Assembly: GCA_002780675.1 (NCBI GenBank) | Contig: PEUR01000092.1 | Span: 11,850-17,865 of the forward strand | Direction of reading: 5' to 3' | Source of the DNA: Gallionellales bacterium CG03_land_8_20_14_0_80_55_15 | Lineage (GTDB): Bacteria; Pseudomonadota; Gammaproteobacteria; Burkholderiales; Gallionellaceae | Length of the DNA stretch: 6,016 bases | Shown: piece after piece, positions 1 through 6,016 of the stretch | Layout: each line of letters starts with the position of its first letter | Numbering within the stretch: position 1 is the first letter of the stretch | Notes under the pieces: generated by a model | Seen by the model: the letters and a program-made list of their open reading frames with translations, nothing else | Databases searched by the model: none | Told to the model about the DNA's origin: nothing | Made by a program: the position numbers and the translations under genes

Positions 1-1331
1 AATTTCGCCCAGCCGGGTTCGGGTTGGTAGATGCCGCTCTTGCGCAGGTAATAAAACAGGATGGCGGAGTTCAGGCAAGCGCCGAGGCCGATGGACAAGG
101 CCAGACCCGCGTGGGCTATCCAGCCGATGAATAGCGCGTTCATCGCTTGCGTCGCAATCAGCGTGACGACACCAATCTTGACCGGGGTCTTGATGTTCTG
201 TCTGGCGTAAAAACCGGGGGCGAGGATTTTCACCAGTATCAGTCCGATTAGCCCGACGCTGTAGCCGACCAGCGCCTGACTGGTCATCAATACATCGTTT
301 GCGACGAATGCGCCACGCTGGAAAAAGGTGGACAACAGCGGCACGGCCATCAACCCTAGCGCCAACGCGGACGGCAGCGCCAGCATAAAGGTCAGGCGCA
401 AGCCCCAATCCAGCAGCCTGGAATATTCAGCCGTATCGTTGTTGGCATGGCATTTGGAAAGCGAGGGCAGCAATATCGTCCCCAGTGCCGCGCCCAACAT
501 ACCAGAGGGAAACTCCATCAGGCGGTCGGCGTAATACAGCCAGGAGACACTGCCCGCAACCAGAAACGATGCAAAAATAGTGTTAATAATCAAGCTAATC
601 TGTGAGATAGAGACACCGAACATGGCCGGCCCCATCTGTTTGATGACGCGCCACATGCCCTCGTCTTGCCAACTGAAACGCAAGGTCGGCAACAGGTCTA
701 TTTTCTTCAGGAAAGGCAGTTGGAAGGCCAGTTGCACGATGCCCGCGACAAACACCGCCCATGCCAGCGCCATGATGGGCGGATGGCAATAGGGGGCTAA
801 CCACAGCGCGCCGCCGATGAAACAGATATTTAGCAGGACGGGCGCGAAGGCCGGCACCCAGAATTTGTTATAAGTGTTGAGGATCGCCGCCGCTACCGCC
901 ACCAGCGAGATGAAGAAAATATAAGGCGAAGTGAAGCGCAGCAGTTGTACGGTGAGGTCGAATTTCTCGGCATCCTTGACGAAACCGGGGGCACTGATAT
1001 ACACCAGAATCGGTGCGGCAATAATGCCTACCAGCGTGACCACGAACAGAATCAGCGCCAGCATGGTGGTGACATGATCCACCAGCAGCCGGGTTTCCTC
1101 GTGGCCGCGCCGGTTGCGATATTCACCGAAAATCGGCACAAATGCCTGCGAGAAAGCACCTTCGGCAAACATGCGGCGTAACAAATTAGGCAGCTTGAAG
1201 GCGACAAAGAAGGCATCGGTCGCCATGCCCGCGCCAAACACGCGCGCGATCAGCACGTCGCGCGCAAAAGCCAGAATGCGCGACACCAGCGTCAGGCCGC
1301 TGACGGTCGCCAGAGAACGAAGTAGATTCAT
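1..1331 (-). CDS. murJ: Lipid II flippase MurJ (MviN family), C-terminus cut by window edge
   Basis: An inner-membrane MOP-superfamily transporter that moves lipid II from the cytoplasmic to the periplasmic face for peptidoglycan assembly. The minus-strand frame is open for 443 complete codons and leaves the window. The family is usually about 510 residues, so roughly the last 70 are missing. The N-terminus [12 protein letters not shown] is typical of MurJ. Arg18, Arg24 and Asp39 lie at the positions of the essential charged cavity residues of E. coli MurJ, followed by FKLPNLLRR (about 45-53) and [11 protein letters not shown]. Later the frame reads [15 protein letters not shown], another family hallmark, and it is rich in hydrophobic helices throughout. 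The ATG at 1331 is the first start after an in-frame TGA at 1344-1346. No good Shine-Dalgarno precedes it. The DUF3579 gene ends 26 bases upstream on the same strand, so co-transcription, possibly with translational coupling, is likely. Confidence 0.96.
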   Translation of the reverse strand, partial: MNLLRSLATVSGLTLVSRILAFARDVLIARVFGAGMATDAFFVAFKLPNLLRRMFAEGAFSQAFVPIFGEYRNRRGHEETRLLVDHVTTMLALILFVVTLVGIIAAPILVYISAPGFVKDAEKFDLTVQLLRFTSPYIFFISLVAVAAAILNTYNKFWVPAFAPVLLNICFIGGALWLAPYCHPPIMALAWAVFVAGIVQLAFQLPFLKKIDLLPTLRFSWQDEGMWRVIKQMGPAMFGVSISQISLIINTIFASFLVAGSVSWLYYADRLMEFPSGMLGAALGTILLPSLSKCHANNDTAEYSRLLDWGLRLTFMLALPSALALGLMAVPLLSTFFQRGAFVANDVLMTSQALVGYSVGLIGLILVKILAPGFYARQNIKTPVKIGVVTLIATQAMNALFIGWIAHAGLALSIGLGACLNSAILFYYLRKSGIYQPEPGWAK

Positions 1332-1357
1332 GGAATCAGGCGTTCAAAACGACACAT

Positions 1358-1714
1358 TTAAGCGCGCGTATTAGCATATTGATCGCGACGCTCTGTGCCA
1401 AATTTCGGATGTTTGATGGTCGCCGCCAGTTGCTGCGCGGTTCTGCCGGTACGCACTTTCAGGTTGTTATCCTCGGCAAACTTGCGTACCAGCTGATACG
1501 ATTCGGCATCAATTTGTTCGAGCTTTACATCCAGCACCACAGCGGGCAGACCGTCAATGTGAACGGGGTGCAGGTAATCCGAGTAACTCAATCGATTGCT
1601 GCCGGATTGCTGCGAGAGCATCCCGCACAGCCGATCCGACCAGCCCGGATAATCAAACACTTCACCCTCTACGGTGACACCCAGAATCACCCATTCTTCC
1701 TGCTTGCGAAACAT
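1358..1714 (-). CDS. DUF3579 family protein, function unknown
   Basis: A 118-residue soluble protein with no signal peptide or membrane segment. It resembles the DUF3579 family, small proteins that I know mainly from betaproteobacteria and that have no established function. The family-like features are an N-terminal strand WVILGVTVEGEVF (8-20), a WSDRLCGMLS segment (25-34), SYSDYLHPVHIDG (43-55), a hydrophobic strand AVVLDVKL (58-65), and a helix ending FAEDNNLKV (79-87). The C-terminal 30 residues are basic and polar and look less constrained. I chose the ATG at 1714 because AAGGGAGGG (complement of 1719-1727) is well placed before it. An in-frame TTG at 1732 would put that ribosome-binding site inside the gene. 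It is followed after 26 bases by murJ on the same strand and diverges from rpsT. The family call rests on recalled similarity. Confidence 0.82.
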   Translation of the reverse strand: MFRKQEEWVILGVTVEGEVFDYPGWSDRLCGMLSQQSGSNRLSYSDYLHPVHIDGLPAVVLDVKLEQIDAESYQLVRKFAEDNNLKVRTGRTAQQLAATIKHPKFGTERRDQYANTRA

Positions 1715-1718
1715 ACAA

Positions 1719-1727
1719 CCCTCCCTT
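1719..1727 (-). promoter_or_regulatory. Ribosome-binding site deciding the DUF3579 start
   Basis: The minus strand reads AAGGGAGGG, then TTGT, then ATG at 1714. The spacing suits the ATG. It rules against the in-frame TTG at 1732, because the purine run would then lie within codons 3-5. Confidence 0.75.
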
Positions 1728-1785
1728 AACAATCAATTCAATGCGGACACAGCATCCCGTCCTCATCAGAGCGGTCATCCATCCA

Positions 1786-1836
1786 AACGGGCATGGCATA
1801 TTGCCACCCCTGATAATGAAACACGCCATGCCCGTT
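1786..1836. repeat. Perfect 12-bp inverted repeat with 27-base loop
   Basis: The left arm AACGGGCATGGC (1786-1797) is exactly complementary to the right arm GCCATGCCCGTT (1825-1836), with 27 bases between. It lies 72 to 122 bases upstream of the DUF3579 start codon. It could form an RNA hairpin in that gene's 5' leader or be a protein-binding or repeat-element site. No T-run follows either arm, so it is not a simple intrinsic terminator. Confidence 0.75.
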
Positions 1837-1928
1837 CCCTCACCCCCGTCCCCCCTCTGATGGAACAACTAGCCAATCCACTAAGCCAGCAAGCTGGCAA
1901 GTGGCTGGTTATCCCAGAGGGCGAGGGG
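1837..1928. repeat. Nested inverted-repeat element, REP- or MITE-like
   Basis: The outer arms are CCCTC (1837-1841) with GAGGG (1923-1927), and CCCTCTG (1853-1859) with CAGAGGG (1915-1921). Between them lies an inner hairpin (1871-1910): AGCCA with TGGTT, CCACT with AGTGG, and GCCAG with CTGGC around a CAAG loop. The C-rich left end and G-rich right end recall the short palindromic intergenic repeats that begin CCCTCACCC in many proteobacteria. That identity is inference. The element abuts the 12-bp inverted repeat directly. Confidence 0.55.
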
Positions 1929-1971
1929 TACGATTCGTCGCTGCGCGTATTTCACGTTAACAATGCGCCGC

Positions 1972-1980
1972 ATAATACCA
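1972..1980 (-). promoter_or_regulatory. Candidate extended -10 promoter for DUF3579-murJ
   Basis: The minus strand reads TGGTATTAT, matching the extended -10 pattern TGnTATAAT with one mismatch. I see no convincing -35 at 16-18 bases. Transcription from here would start near 1965 and give a leader of about 250 bases that includes both inverted repeats. It is weakly supported. Confidence 0.3.
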
Positions 1981-2029
1981 TTGCCCACTGCACGAACACG
2001 CCTTCAAGCGACTTGATATGCAAAAAAAT

Positions 2030-2058
2030 TTGCACAATCGGAGACAAGCCACTAGAAT
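2030..2058 (+). promoter_or_regulatory. Sigma70-type promoter of rpsT
   Basis: A -35 TTGCAC (2030-2035) and a -10 TAGAAT (2053-2058) are separated by exactly 17 bases. An A-run lies just upstream (2022-2028). The expected start is near 2065, giving an untranslated leader of about 38 bases before the rpsT ATG. Confidence 0.72.
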
Positions 2059-2087
2059 GCCCGACTTTCCAGCAAAACCGAATTCTC

Positions 2088-2093
2088 AAGGAG
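2088..2093 (+). promoter_or_regulatory. Ribosome-binding site of rpsT
   Basis: AAGGAG lies 9 bases before the ATG at 2103. This near-consensus site fits a highly expressed ribosomal protein gene. Confidence 0.85.
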
Positions 2094-2102
2094 TAGTAAG
2101 AA

Positions 2103-2366
2103 ATGGCAAATACAGCACAAGCCCGCAAGCGTGCACGTCAAGCAGATAACCAAAACGCCCACAACAGCGGCCTGCGTTCTGAATTGCGCACTGCAATCAA
2201 AAAAGTGATCAAGGCTATCAAAGAAGGCGACAAAACAGCTGCTCAGGCGGTTTATCAAGCATCTGTCAGCACAGTTGACAGCATCGCCGACAAGAAAATC
2301 ATCCACAAGAACAAAGCAGCTCGCCATAAGAGCCGCCTGTCCGCCGCGATCAAGGCAATGGCTTAA
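2103..2366 (+). CDS. rpsT: 30S ribosomal protein S20
   Basis: S20 binds 16S rRNA early in assembly of the small ribosomal subunit. At 87 residues it has the usual length for the family and is very lysine-, arginine- and alanine-rich. It begins [13 protein letters not shown], a typical S20 start in which the basic N-terminal helix contacts rRNA. It continues with [16 protein letters not shown] and a C-terminal basic stretch [13 protein letters not shown] before KAMA, as expected for its three-helix bundle. It has its own promoter, a strong ribosome-binding site and downstream terminators, so it is probably a single-gene transcript. It starts with ATG, unlike E. coli rpsT, whose UUG start is linked to autoregulation; nothing here shows whether autoregulation applies. 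The frame on the opposite strand is a shadow. Confidence 0.98.
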   Translation: MANTAQARKRARQADNQNAHNSGLRSELRTAIKKVIKAIKEGDKTAAQAVYQASVSTVDSIADKKIIHKNKAARHKSRLSAAIKAMA

Positions 2367-2373
2367 TAGTCAG

Positions 2374-2403
2374 TTCGTGTACAGATTTTTTACTGTGCAC
2401 GAA
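2374..2403 (+). other. Hairpin directly after rpsT
   Basis: The left arm TTCGTGTACAG (2374-2384) pairs with the right arm CTGTGCACGAA (2393-2403), 11 pairs with one G-U. The loop is ATTTTTTA. It starts 8 bases after the stop codon. No T-run follows the stem on either strand; the T-run is in the loop. It may be a 3' stabilising or processing structure and not a terminator. Confidence 0.6.
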
Positions 2404-2461
2404 AATTGATTAAACGCCACACCGACAATATTTCGACGGCTGGTTAGCGTGAATGGTAGTT

Positions 2462-2497
2462 CAAACAAGCCGACAGCAATGTCGGCTTGTTTGCTTT
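2462..2497 (+). terminator. Intrinsic terminator of the rpsT transcript
   Basis: A 14-bp perfect stem CAAACAAGCCGACA (2462-2475) with its complement (2480-2493) closes a GCAA tetraloop and is followed by CTTTAAA. The A-rich left and T-rich right flanks could let it work on both strands, though only rpsT points at it closely. It lies 95 bases after the rpsT stop. Confidence 0.8.
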
Positions 2498-2581
2498 AAA
2501 GGCTCTCAAAATTGCTTGTTTCACTTGCCTAGACGGGGCTGTTTGGCTCACTATATGCCCCTTCGAGAAGAATCAGAGCTA

Positions 2582-2609
2582 ACGGCGGCTAATCCCGCCG
2601 TCTGTTTTT
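2582..2609 (+). terminator. Second intrinsic terminator or attenuator upstream of argD
   Basis: ACGGCGG (2582-2588) pairs with CCGCCGT (2595-2601) around the loop CTAATC, followed by CTGTTTTT. This is a compact GC-rich stem with a U-tail on the plus strand, 61 bases before the argD start. It ends something transcribed rightward after 2497, or it acts as an attenuator in a long argD leader. Confidence 0.72.
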
Positions 2610-2670
2610 ACCGAATAATATAAATTTAACAAAGTAAATTCGCTGAAATGACTGTTAAAAAAGGTTCGGT

Positions 2671-3843
2671 ATGTCGCATGTAATGAATACATATTCTCGC
2701 CAGCCGGTCGCGTTTGTACGCGGCGAAGGCGTTTGGTTGTGGGACAGTGGAGGCAAGCGTTATCTGGACGGACTGGCCGGTATCGCCGTAAACACTTTGG
2801 GCCACGCCCATCCACGCCTGACCGCTGCGCTCAGCGAGCAAATCGGCAAGCTGATTCATTGCTCCAACGTCTATCAGATACCCGCACAGGAATCGCTGGC
2901 AGACAAGCTATGCGCCCTGTCCGGCATGGATGAAGTGTTCTTCAGCAATTCCGGCTGCGAGGCAAACGAAGCCGCCATCAAACTGGCGCGTCTGTACGGG
3001 CATAAGCGCGGCATCGAAGCTCCCGCCATCATCGTGATGGAAAAATCATTCCACGGGCGCACTCTGGCCACCCTTTCCGCCACGGGCAACCGCCGTGTGC
3101 AAGCCGGTTTTGAGCCGCTGGTTAAAGGCTTTGTGCGCGTCCCTTACGACGATCTGGCAGCCGTGCGCCATCTCGCCACCAACAACCGCGACGTGGTTGC
3201 CGTGCTGGTCGAGCCGATTCAGGGCGAAGGCGGCATCCGCACCCCCGATGCCTCCTACCTGCAAGAATTGCGTCGAATTTGCAGCGAAAACAACTGGCTG
3301 ATGATGCTGGATGAAGTACAAACCGGCATCGGACGCACCGGTTGCTGGTTCGCCCATCAACATGCAGCGATTGTGCCGGATGTGATGACGCTCGCCAAAG
3401 GACTCGGCTCTGGCGTACCCATCGGTGCTTGCCTCGCGGCGGGGGCTGCGACAGGAACTTTCGGGCCGGGTAATCACGGCTCAACTTTCGGCGGCAACCC
3501 GCTGGCTTGCGTCGCCGGGCTGACCACGCTGAACGTAATGGAACAAGACAACTTGCCAGCCTATGCGGGGCAACTGGGGCAGTTCATCAGGAATGGCATC
3601 ACCGCCGCCTTACAGGGTGTCAAAGGATTCCAGGAAATTCGCGGCCAGGGCTTGATGATCGGCATCGTGCTGGACAAGCCCTGCGCAGAACTGGTCAAAC
3701 TGGCGCTGGCGCGTGGCCTGTTGATTAACGTAACAGCGGACAGCGTGGTTCGCTTGCTGCCGCCGCTGGTGATGTCGCAAGACGAAGCACAACAACTCGT
3801 GGACATACTCTGTCCACTCATCAAGGATTTTTTGCAATCCTGA
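2671..3843 (+). CDS. argD: Acetylornithine aminotransferase
   Basis: A cytosolic class III PLP-dependent aminotransferase that makes N-acetylornithine from N-acetylglutamate semialdehyde and glutamate in arginine synthesis. At 390 residues it has normal length. Visible motifs in order are LAGIAVNTLGHAHP (35-48), NSGCEANEAA (93-102) for phosphate binding, FHGRT (127-131), EPIQGEGG (181-188), LDEVQTGIGRTG (213-224) with Asp214 for the pyridine nitrogen, AKGLGSGVPIG (242-252) with Lys243 as the PLP Schiff-base lysine, and STFGGNPLAC (271-280). ArgD proteins often also accept succinyl-diaminopimelate, which cannot be judged here. The ATG at 2671 follows AAGG by 6 bases and gives the MSHVMNTY start I associate with related betaproteobacteria. 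argF begins 13 bases after the stop, so the two form an operon. Confidence 0.95.
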   Translation: MSHVMNTYSRQPVAFVRGEGVWLWDSGGKRYLDGLAGIAVNTLGHAHPRLTAALSEQIGKLIHCSNVYQIPAQESLADKLCALSGMDEVFFSNSGCEANEAAIKLARLYGHKRGIEAPAIIVMEKSFHGRTLATLSATGNRRVQAGFEPLVKGFVRVPYDDLAAVRHLATNNRDVVAVLVEPIQGEGGIRTPDASYLQELRRICSENNWLMMLDEVQTGIGRTGCWFAHQHAAIVPDVMTLAKGLGSGVPIGACLAAGAATGTFGPGNHGSTFGGNPLACVAGLTTLNVMEQDNLPAYAGQLGQFIRNGITAALQGVKGFQEIRGQGLMIGIVLDKPCAELVKLALARGLLINVTADSVVRLLPPLVMSQDEAQQLVDILCPLIKDFLQS

Positions 3844-3856
3844 TCGGGAAGCTATC

Positions 3857-4774
3857 ATGAAAGTGAAACATTTCTTACAATTCAATGACTTAAGCAAGGA
3901 TGAACTGGAATACCTGTTCGAGCGCACGCGCCTGATCAAGCAAAAATTCAAGTCCTACCAGCAATACTGGCCACTCACCGACCGCACCCTGGTGATGATT
4001 TTCGAGAAGGCCAGCACCCGCACCCGCCTGTCTTTCGAGGCGGGGATGCAACAGCTGGGCGGCTCGGCCATTTACCTCAATACCCGCGATTCGCAACTGG
4101 GGCGCGGCGAGCCGGTGGAAGACGCAGGCCAAGTGATTTCACGCATGAGCGACATCGTGATGATCCGCACCTTCGAGCAATCCATCATCGAACGCTTTGC
4201 CGCGAATTCGCGCGTGCCGGTCATCAACGGCCTGACCAACGAATATCATCCCTGCCAGATACTCGCCGACATCTATACCTACATCGAACAGCGCGGCTCG
4301 ATACAAGGCAAGACGGTGGCGTGGATCGGCGACTCCAACAATATGTGCAACACTTGGCTGCAAGCCGCCGAGATTCTGGATTTCAACGTCCATGTCTCGA
4401 CCCCGCCGGGCTATGAAGTCGAACCGGAACGTGCGGGCTTATACGGCCACGAACATTACGAAGAATTCAAAGATCCAATGGAAGCCGCACGCAATGCAGA
4501 TCTGGTCACCACCGACGTGTGGACCTCGATGGGCTGGGAAGCCGAGAATGATGAACGTCTGAAAGACTTTGCCGACTGGCAGGTGGATGAAGACATGATG
4601 GCGGTTGCCGCCCCCGATGCACTGTTCATGCATTGCCTGCCCGCCCATCGTGGCGAAGAAGTTTCCGCAGGTGTCATGTCCAGCCCGCAGAGCGTGGTGT
4701 GGGAGGAAGCCGAGAACAGGCTGCATGTACAAAAAGCCTTGATGGAATATCTGCTGCTGGGGAAGATCAAATAG
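3857..4774 (+). CDS. argF: Ornithine carbamoyltransferase, anabolic
   Basis: This cytosolic enzyme joins carbamoyl phosphate to ornithine, giving citrulline. It has 305 residues, normal for the family. The carbamoyl-phosphate loop STRTR is at 53-57, with Gln80 and Arg104 following. HPCQ (131-134) is intact. The ornithine side shows DSNNMCNTW (159-167), DVWTSMG (220-226) with the SMG loop, and HCLPAHRGEEV (259-269) containing the ornithine-binding Cys260. These together separate it from aspartate carbamoyltransferase. A possible ribosome-binding site GGGAAG (3846-3851) precedes the ATG by 5 bases. The 13-base gap to argD implies one message. The biosynthetic context argues for the anabolic over the catabolic (ArcB) form. 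A palindromic element begins 10 bases after the stop. Confidence 0.97.
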   Translation: MKVKHFLQFNDLSKDELEYLFERTRLIKQKFKSYQQYWPLTDRTLVMIFEKASTRTRLSFEAGMQQLGGSAIYLNTRDSQLGRGEPVEDAGQVISRMSDIVMIRTFEQSIIERFAANSRVPVINGLTNEYHPCQILADIYTYIEQRGSIQGKTVAWIGDSNNMCNTWLQAAEILDFNVHVSTPPGYEVEPERAGLYGHEHYEEFKDPMEAARNADLVTTDVWTSMGWEAENDERLKDFADWQVDEDMMAVAAPDALFMHCLPAHRGEEVSAGVMSSPQSVVWEEAENRLHVQKALMEYLLLGKIK

Positions 4775-4784
4775 CAGAATAAAT

Positions 4785-4844
4785 GTAGGGTGGGTTAAGG
4801 TAACCCACCATCCTAAATCGGTGGGTTACCTTAACCCACCCTAC
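4785..4844. repeat. 25-bp perfect inverted repeat (REP/BIME-like) between argF and argG
   Basis: The left arm (4785-4809, beginning GTAGGGTGGGTTA) is exactly complementary to the right arm (4820-4844) around a 10-base loop ATCCTAAATC. Each arm is itself palindromic: GGTGGGTTA with TAACCCACC, a 9-bp stem around AGG on the left (4789-4809) and around CCT on the right (4820-4840). It can therefore fold as one long hairpin or two small ones. Two palindromic units in opposite orientation is the layout of REP/BIME elements, and GTAGGGTGGGTTA-type repeats are common between proteobacterial genes. No T-run follows, so it is not a standard terminator. It ends 15 bases before the argG start. Confidence 0.85.
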
Positions 4845-4859
4845 GAGTGAGAAAATTTA

Positions 4860-6016
4860 ATGAGCGACATCAAAAAAGCAGTCCTCGCCTATTCGGGCGG
4901 TTTGGACACCTCCGTCATTTTGAAATGGCTGCAAGACACTTATCAATGCGAAGTCGTCACTTTTACCGCTGATGTGGGGCAGGGCGAAGAACTGGAACCC
5001 GCGCGCGCTAAAGCGTTGCAAATGGGCATTACGCCAGAAAATATTTATATTGACGACTTGCGCGAAGAATTCGTGCGGGATTTCGTGTTCCCGATGTTCC
5101 GCGCCAACACCATTTATGAAGGCGAATACCTGCTCGGCACGTCCATCGCCCGTCCACTGATCGCCAAGCGGCTAATCGAAATCGCCGCCCTGACCGGCGC
5201 ACAAGCCATTTCTCACGGCGCAACGGGCAAGGGCAATGACCAGGTGCGTTTTGAACTGGGTGCCTATGCGCTCAACCCCAACATCAAAATCATCGCACCG
5301 TGGCGCGAATGGGATTTATTGAGCCGTGAAAAGCTCATGGCCTATGCCGAGAAGCACGGCATTCCGGTCGAGATGAAGCACAAGCAAGGCGGCTCGCCCT
5401 ATTCGATGGATGCCAACCTGCTGCATATCAGCTACGAAGGCCGCCATCTGGAAGACCCCGCTGCGGAAGCCGAAGAGAGTATGTGGCGCTGGACGGTCGC
5501 ACCTGAAGCCGCCCCTGATGCCGCCGAATACCTGGACATCGAATTTGCTCACGGCGACATCGTGGCCTTGAACGGCAACAAGATGACACCTGCCGCTGTA
5601 CTGGCTAAATTGAATGAACTGGGCGGCAAGCATGGCATCGGTCGGCTTGACCTGGTGGAAAACCGCTACGTCGGCATGAAGTCGCGCGGCTGCTACGAAA
5701 CCCCCGGCGGCACGATTATTCTCAAGGCGCACCGCGCCATCGAATCCATCACCCTGGATCGTGAAGTCGCGCACTTGAAAGATGATTTGATGCCGCGCTA
5801 CGCCAGCATGATATACAACGGCTACTGGTGGAGTCCTGAACGCCGCGCGCTTCAAACCCTGATAGACCATACCCAAGCCAGCGTCAATGGCTGGGTGCGC
5901 GTCAAGCTGTACAAGGGCAATGTAATTGTGGTGGGACGCGATTCCAAGACCGATTCGCTGTTCGATTCCAGCATCGCCACTTTCGAGGATGACAAGGGCG
6001 CTTACGACCAGAAAGA
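4860..6016 (+). CDS. argG: Argininosuccinate synthase, last residues beyond window edge
   Basis: This enzyme ligates citrulline and aspartate with ATP to give argininosuccinate, the step after ArgF. The frame is open for 385 codons to the right edge. The family is usually about 400-410 residues, so only about 15-25 are missing. The N-type ATP pyrophosphatase loop YSGGLDTS is at 11-18. [14 protein letters not shown] (86-99) and [13 protein letters not shown] (120-132) are the citrulline/aspartate-binding family signatures. [15 protein letters not shown] (190-204) and the later [11 protein letters not shown] and YETPGG blocks are also intact. The length and these blocks fit the common bacterial type of about 400 residues. 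The ATG at 4860 follows the palindromic element by 15 bases. Only a weak purine stretch GAGTGAGA (4845-4852) could serve as ribosome-binding site. No separate promoter is evident. Confidence 0.97.
   Translation, partial: MSDIKKAVLAYSGGLDTSVILKWLQDTYQCEVVTFTADVGQGEELEPARAKALQMGITPENIYIDDLREEFVRDFVFPMFRANTIYEGEYLLGTSIARPLIAKRLIEIAALTGAQAISHGATGKGNDQVRFELGAYALNPNIKIIAPWREWDLLSREKLMAYAEKHGIPVEMKHKQGGSPYSMDANLLHISYEGRHLEDPAAEAEESMWRWTVAPEAAPDAAEYLDIEFAHGDIVALNGNKMTPAAVLAKLNELGGKHGIGRLDLVENRYVGMKSRGCYETPGGTIILKAHRAIESITLDREVAHLKDDLMPRYASMIYNGYWWSPERRALQTLIDHTQASVNGWVRVKLYKGNVIVVGRDSKTDSLFDSSIATFEDDKGAYDQK

Larger units (their letters stand above)
1715..2102. other. Divergent intergenic spacer between the DUF3579 gene and rpsT
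   Basis: This 388-base stretch holds no gene I can support. From left to right it contains the ribosome-binding site of the DUF3579 gene, a 12-bp perfect inverted repeat (1786-1836), a nested inverted-repeat element (1837-1928), a candidate minus-strand extended -10 (1972-1980) and the rpsT promoter (2030-2058). Plus-strand frames crossing it have no ribosome-binding site and run into the repeats, so I treat them as chance. Confidence 0.8.
2367..2670. other. Spacer between rpsT and argD with serial hairpins
   Basis: These 304 bases contain no supported protein gene. They hold a hairpin just after the rpsT stop (2374-2403), a strong intrinsic terminator (2462-2497), an 84-base stretch without a known feature, a second intrinsic terminator (2582-2609), and an AT-rich stretch (2605-2640) where the argD promoter probably lies. 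I could not fix a -35/-10 pair there. An AAGG at 2661-2664 serves as the argD ribosome-binding site. I found no convincing ArgR operator. Confidence 0.75.

Noticed and set aside
1715..1732. TTG start at 1732 for the DUF3579 protein, adding six residues
   Set aside because: It would place the strong ribosome-binding site AAGGGAGGG within the coding sequence; the ATG at 1714 is better positioned.
2021..2034. Small inverted repeat GCAAA/TTTGC overlapping the rpsT -35
   Set aside because: It has only 5-bp arms in an A/T run; this is expected by chance and is weak evidence for an operator.
1674..2096. 140-codon plus-strand frame across the DUF3579 gene and the divergent spacer
   Set aside because: It overlaps the well-supported DUF3579 gene antisense, crosses the inverted repeats and rpsT promoter, has no ribosome-binding site and shows no familiar protein features.
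3046..3477. 143-codon minus-strand frame inside argD
   Set aside because: It is antisense to conserved argD motifs and has no start signal or recognisable family.
4785..4844. Reading the argF-argG palindrome as a rho-independent terminator
   Set aside because: The stem is strong, but it is followed by GAGTGAGAAAA, not a U-run, and argG starts 15 bases later without an evident promoter of its own.
5316..5876. 186-codon minus-strand frame inside argG
   Set aside because: It lies wholly antisense to the intact argG reading frame; long shadow frames are expected opposite GC-biased codons.

Overview
The window looks like chromosomal core DNA of a betaproteobacterium. The gene set, the arginine-enzyme sequences and a DUF3579-type protein beside murJ and rpsT fit the Nitrosomonadales (Gallionellaceae or Nitrosomonadaceae-like bacteria). 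This placement is inferred from family recall, not from a database search. No phage, CRISPR, tRNA, rRNA or complete transposon is visible.

Layout: (1) Positions 1-1331, minus strand, hold murJ, the lipid II flippase; its C-terminus lies outside the left edge. (2) Positions 1358-1714, minus strand, hold a small DUF3579-family protein that probably shares a transcript with murJ. (3) Positions 1715-2102 are a 388-base divergent spacer with a 12-bp perfect inverted repeat, a nested inverted-repeat element, a candidate minus-strand promoter and a good sigma70-type promoter for rpsT. (4) Positions 2103-2366, plus strand, hold rpsT (ribosomal protein S20). (5) Positions 2367-2670 are a 304-base spacer with a hairpin just after rpsT and two further intrinsic terminators in series. 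(6) Positions 2671-6016, plus strand, hold argD, argF and argG; argG lacks its last few residues at the right edge. A 60-base element with 25-bp perfect arms separates argF from argG.

Functionally there are three units. MurJ flips lipid II for cell-wall synthesis. S20 is a primary 16S rRNA-binding protein of the small ribosomal subunit. ArgD, ArgF and ArgG carry out successive parts of arginine synthesis: N-acetylornithine formation, ornithine to citrulline, and citrulline to argininosuccinate. The argD-argF gap is only 13 bases, so these two are almost certainly co-transcribed. Whether argG is read from the same message depends on what the inserted hairpin does.

The coding content is ordinary. 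I do not see a convincing new biological system. The observations worth a second look are the non-coding structures: the argF-argG palindromic element, the repeats in the DUF3579-rpsT spacer, and the stretch between two terminators upstream of argD, which could hold a small RNA or a leader.
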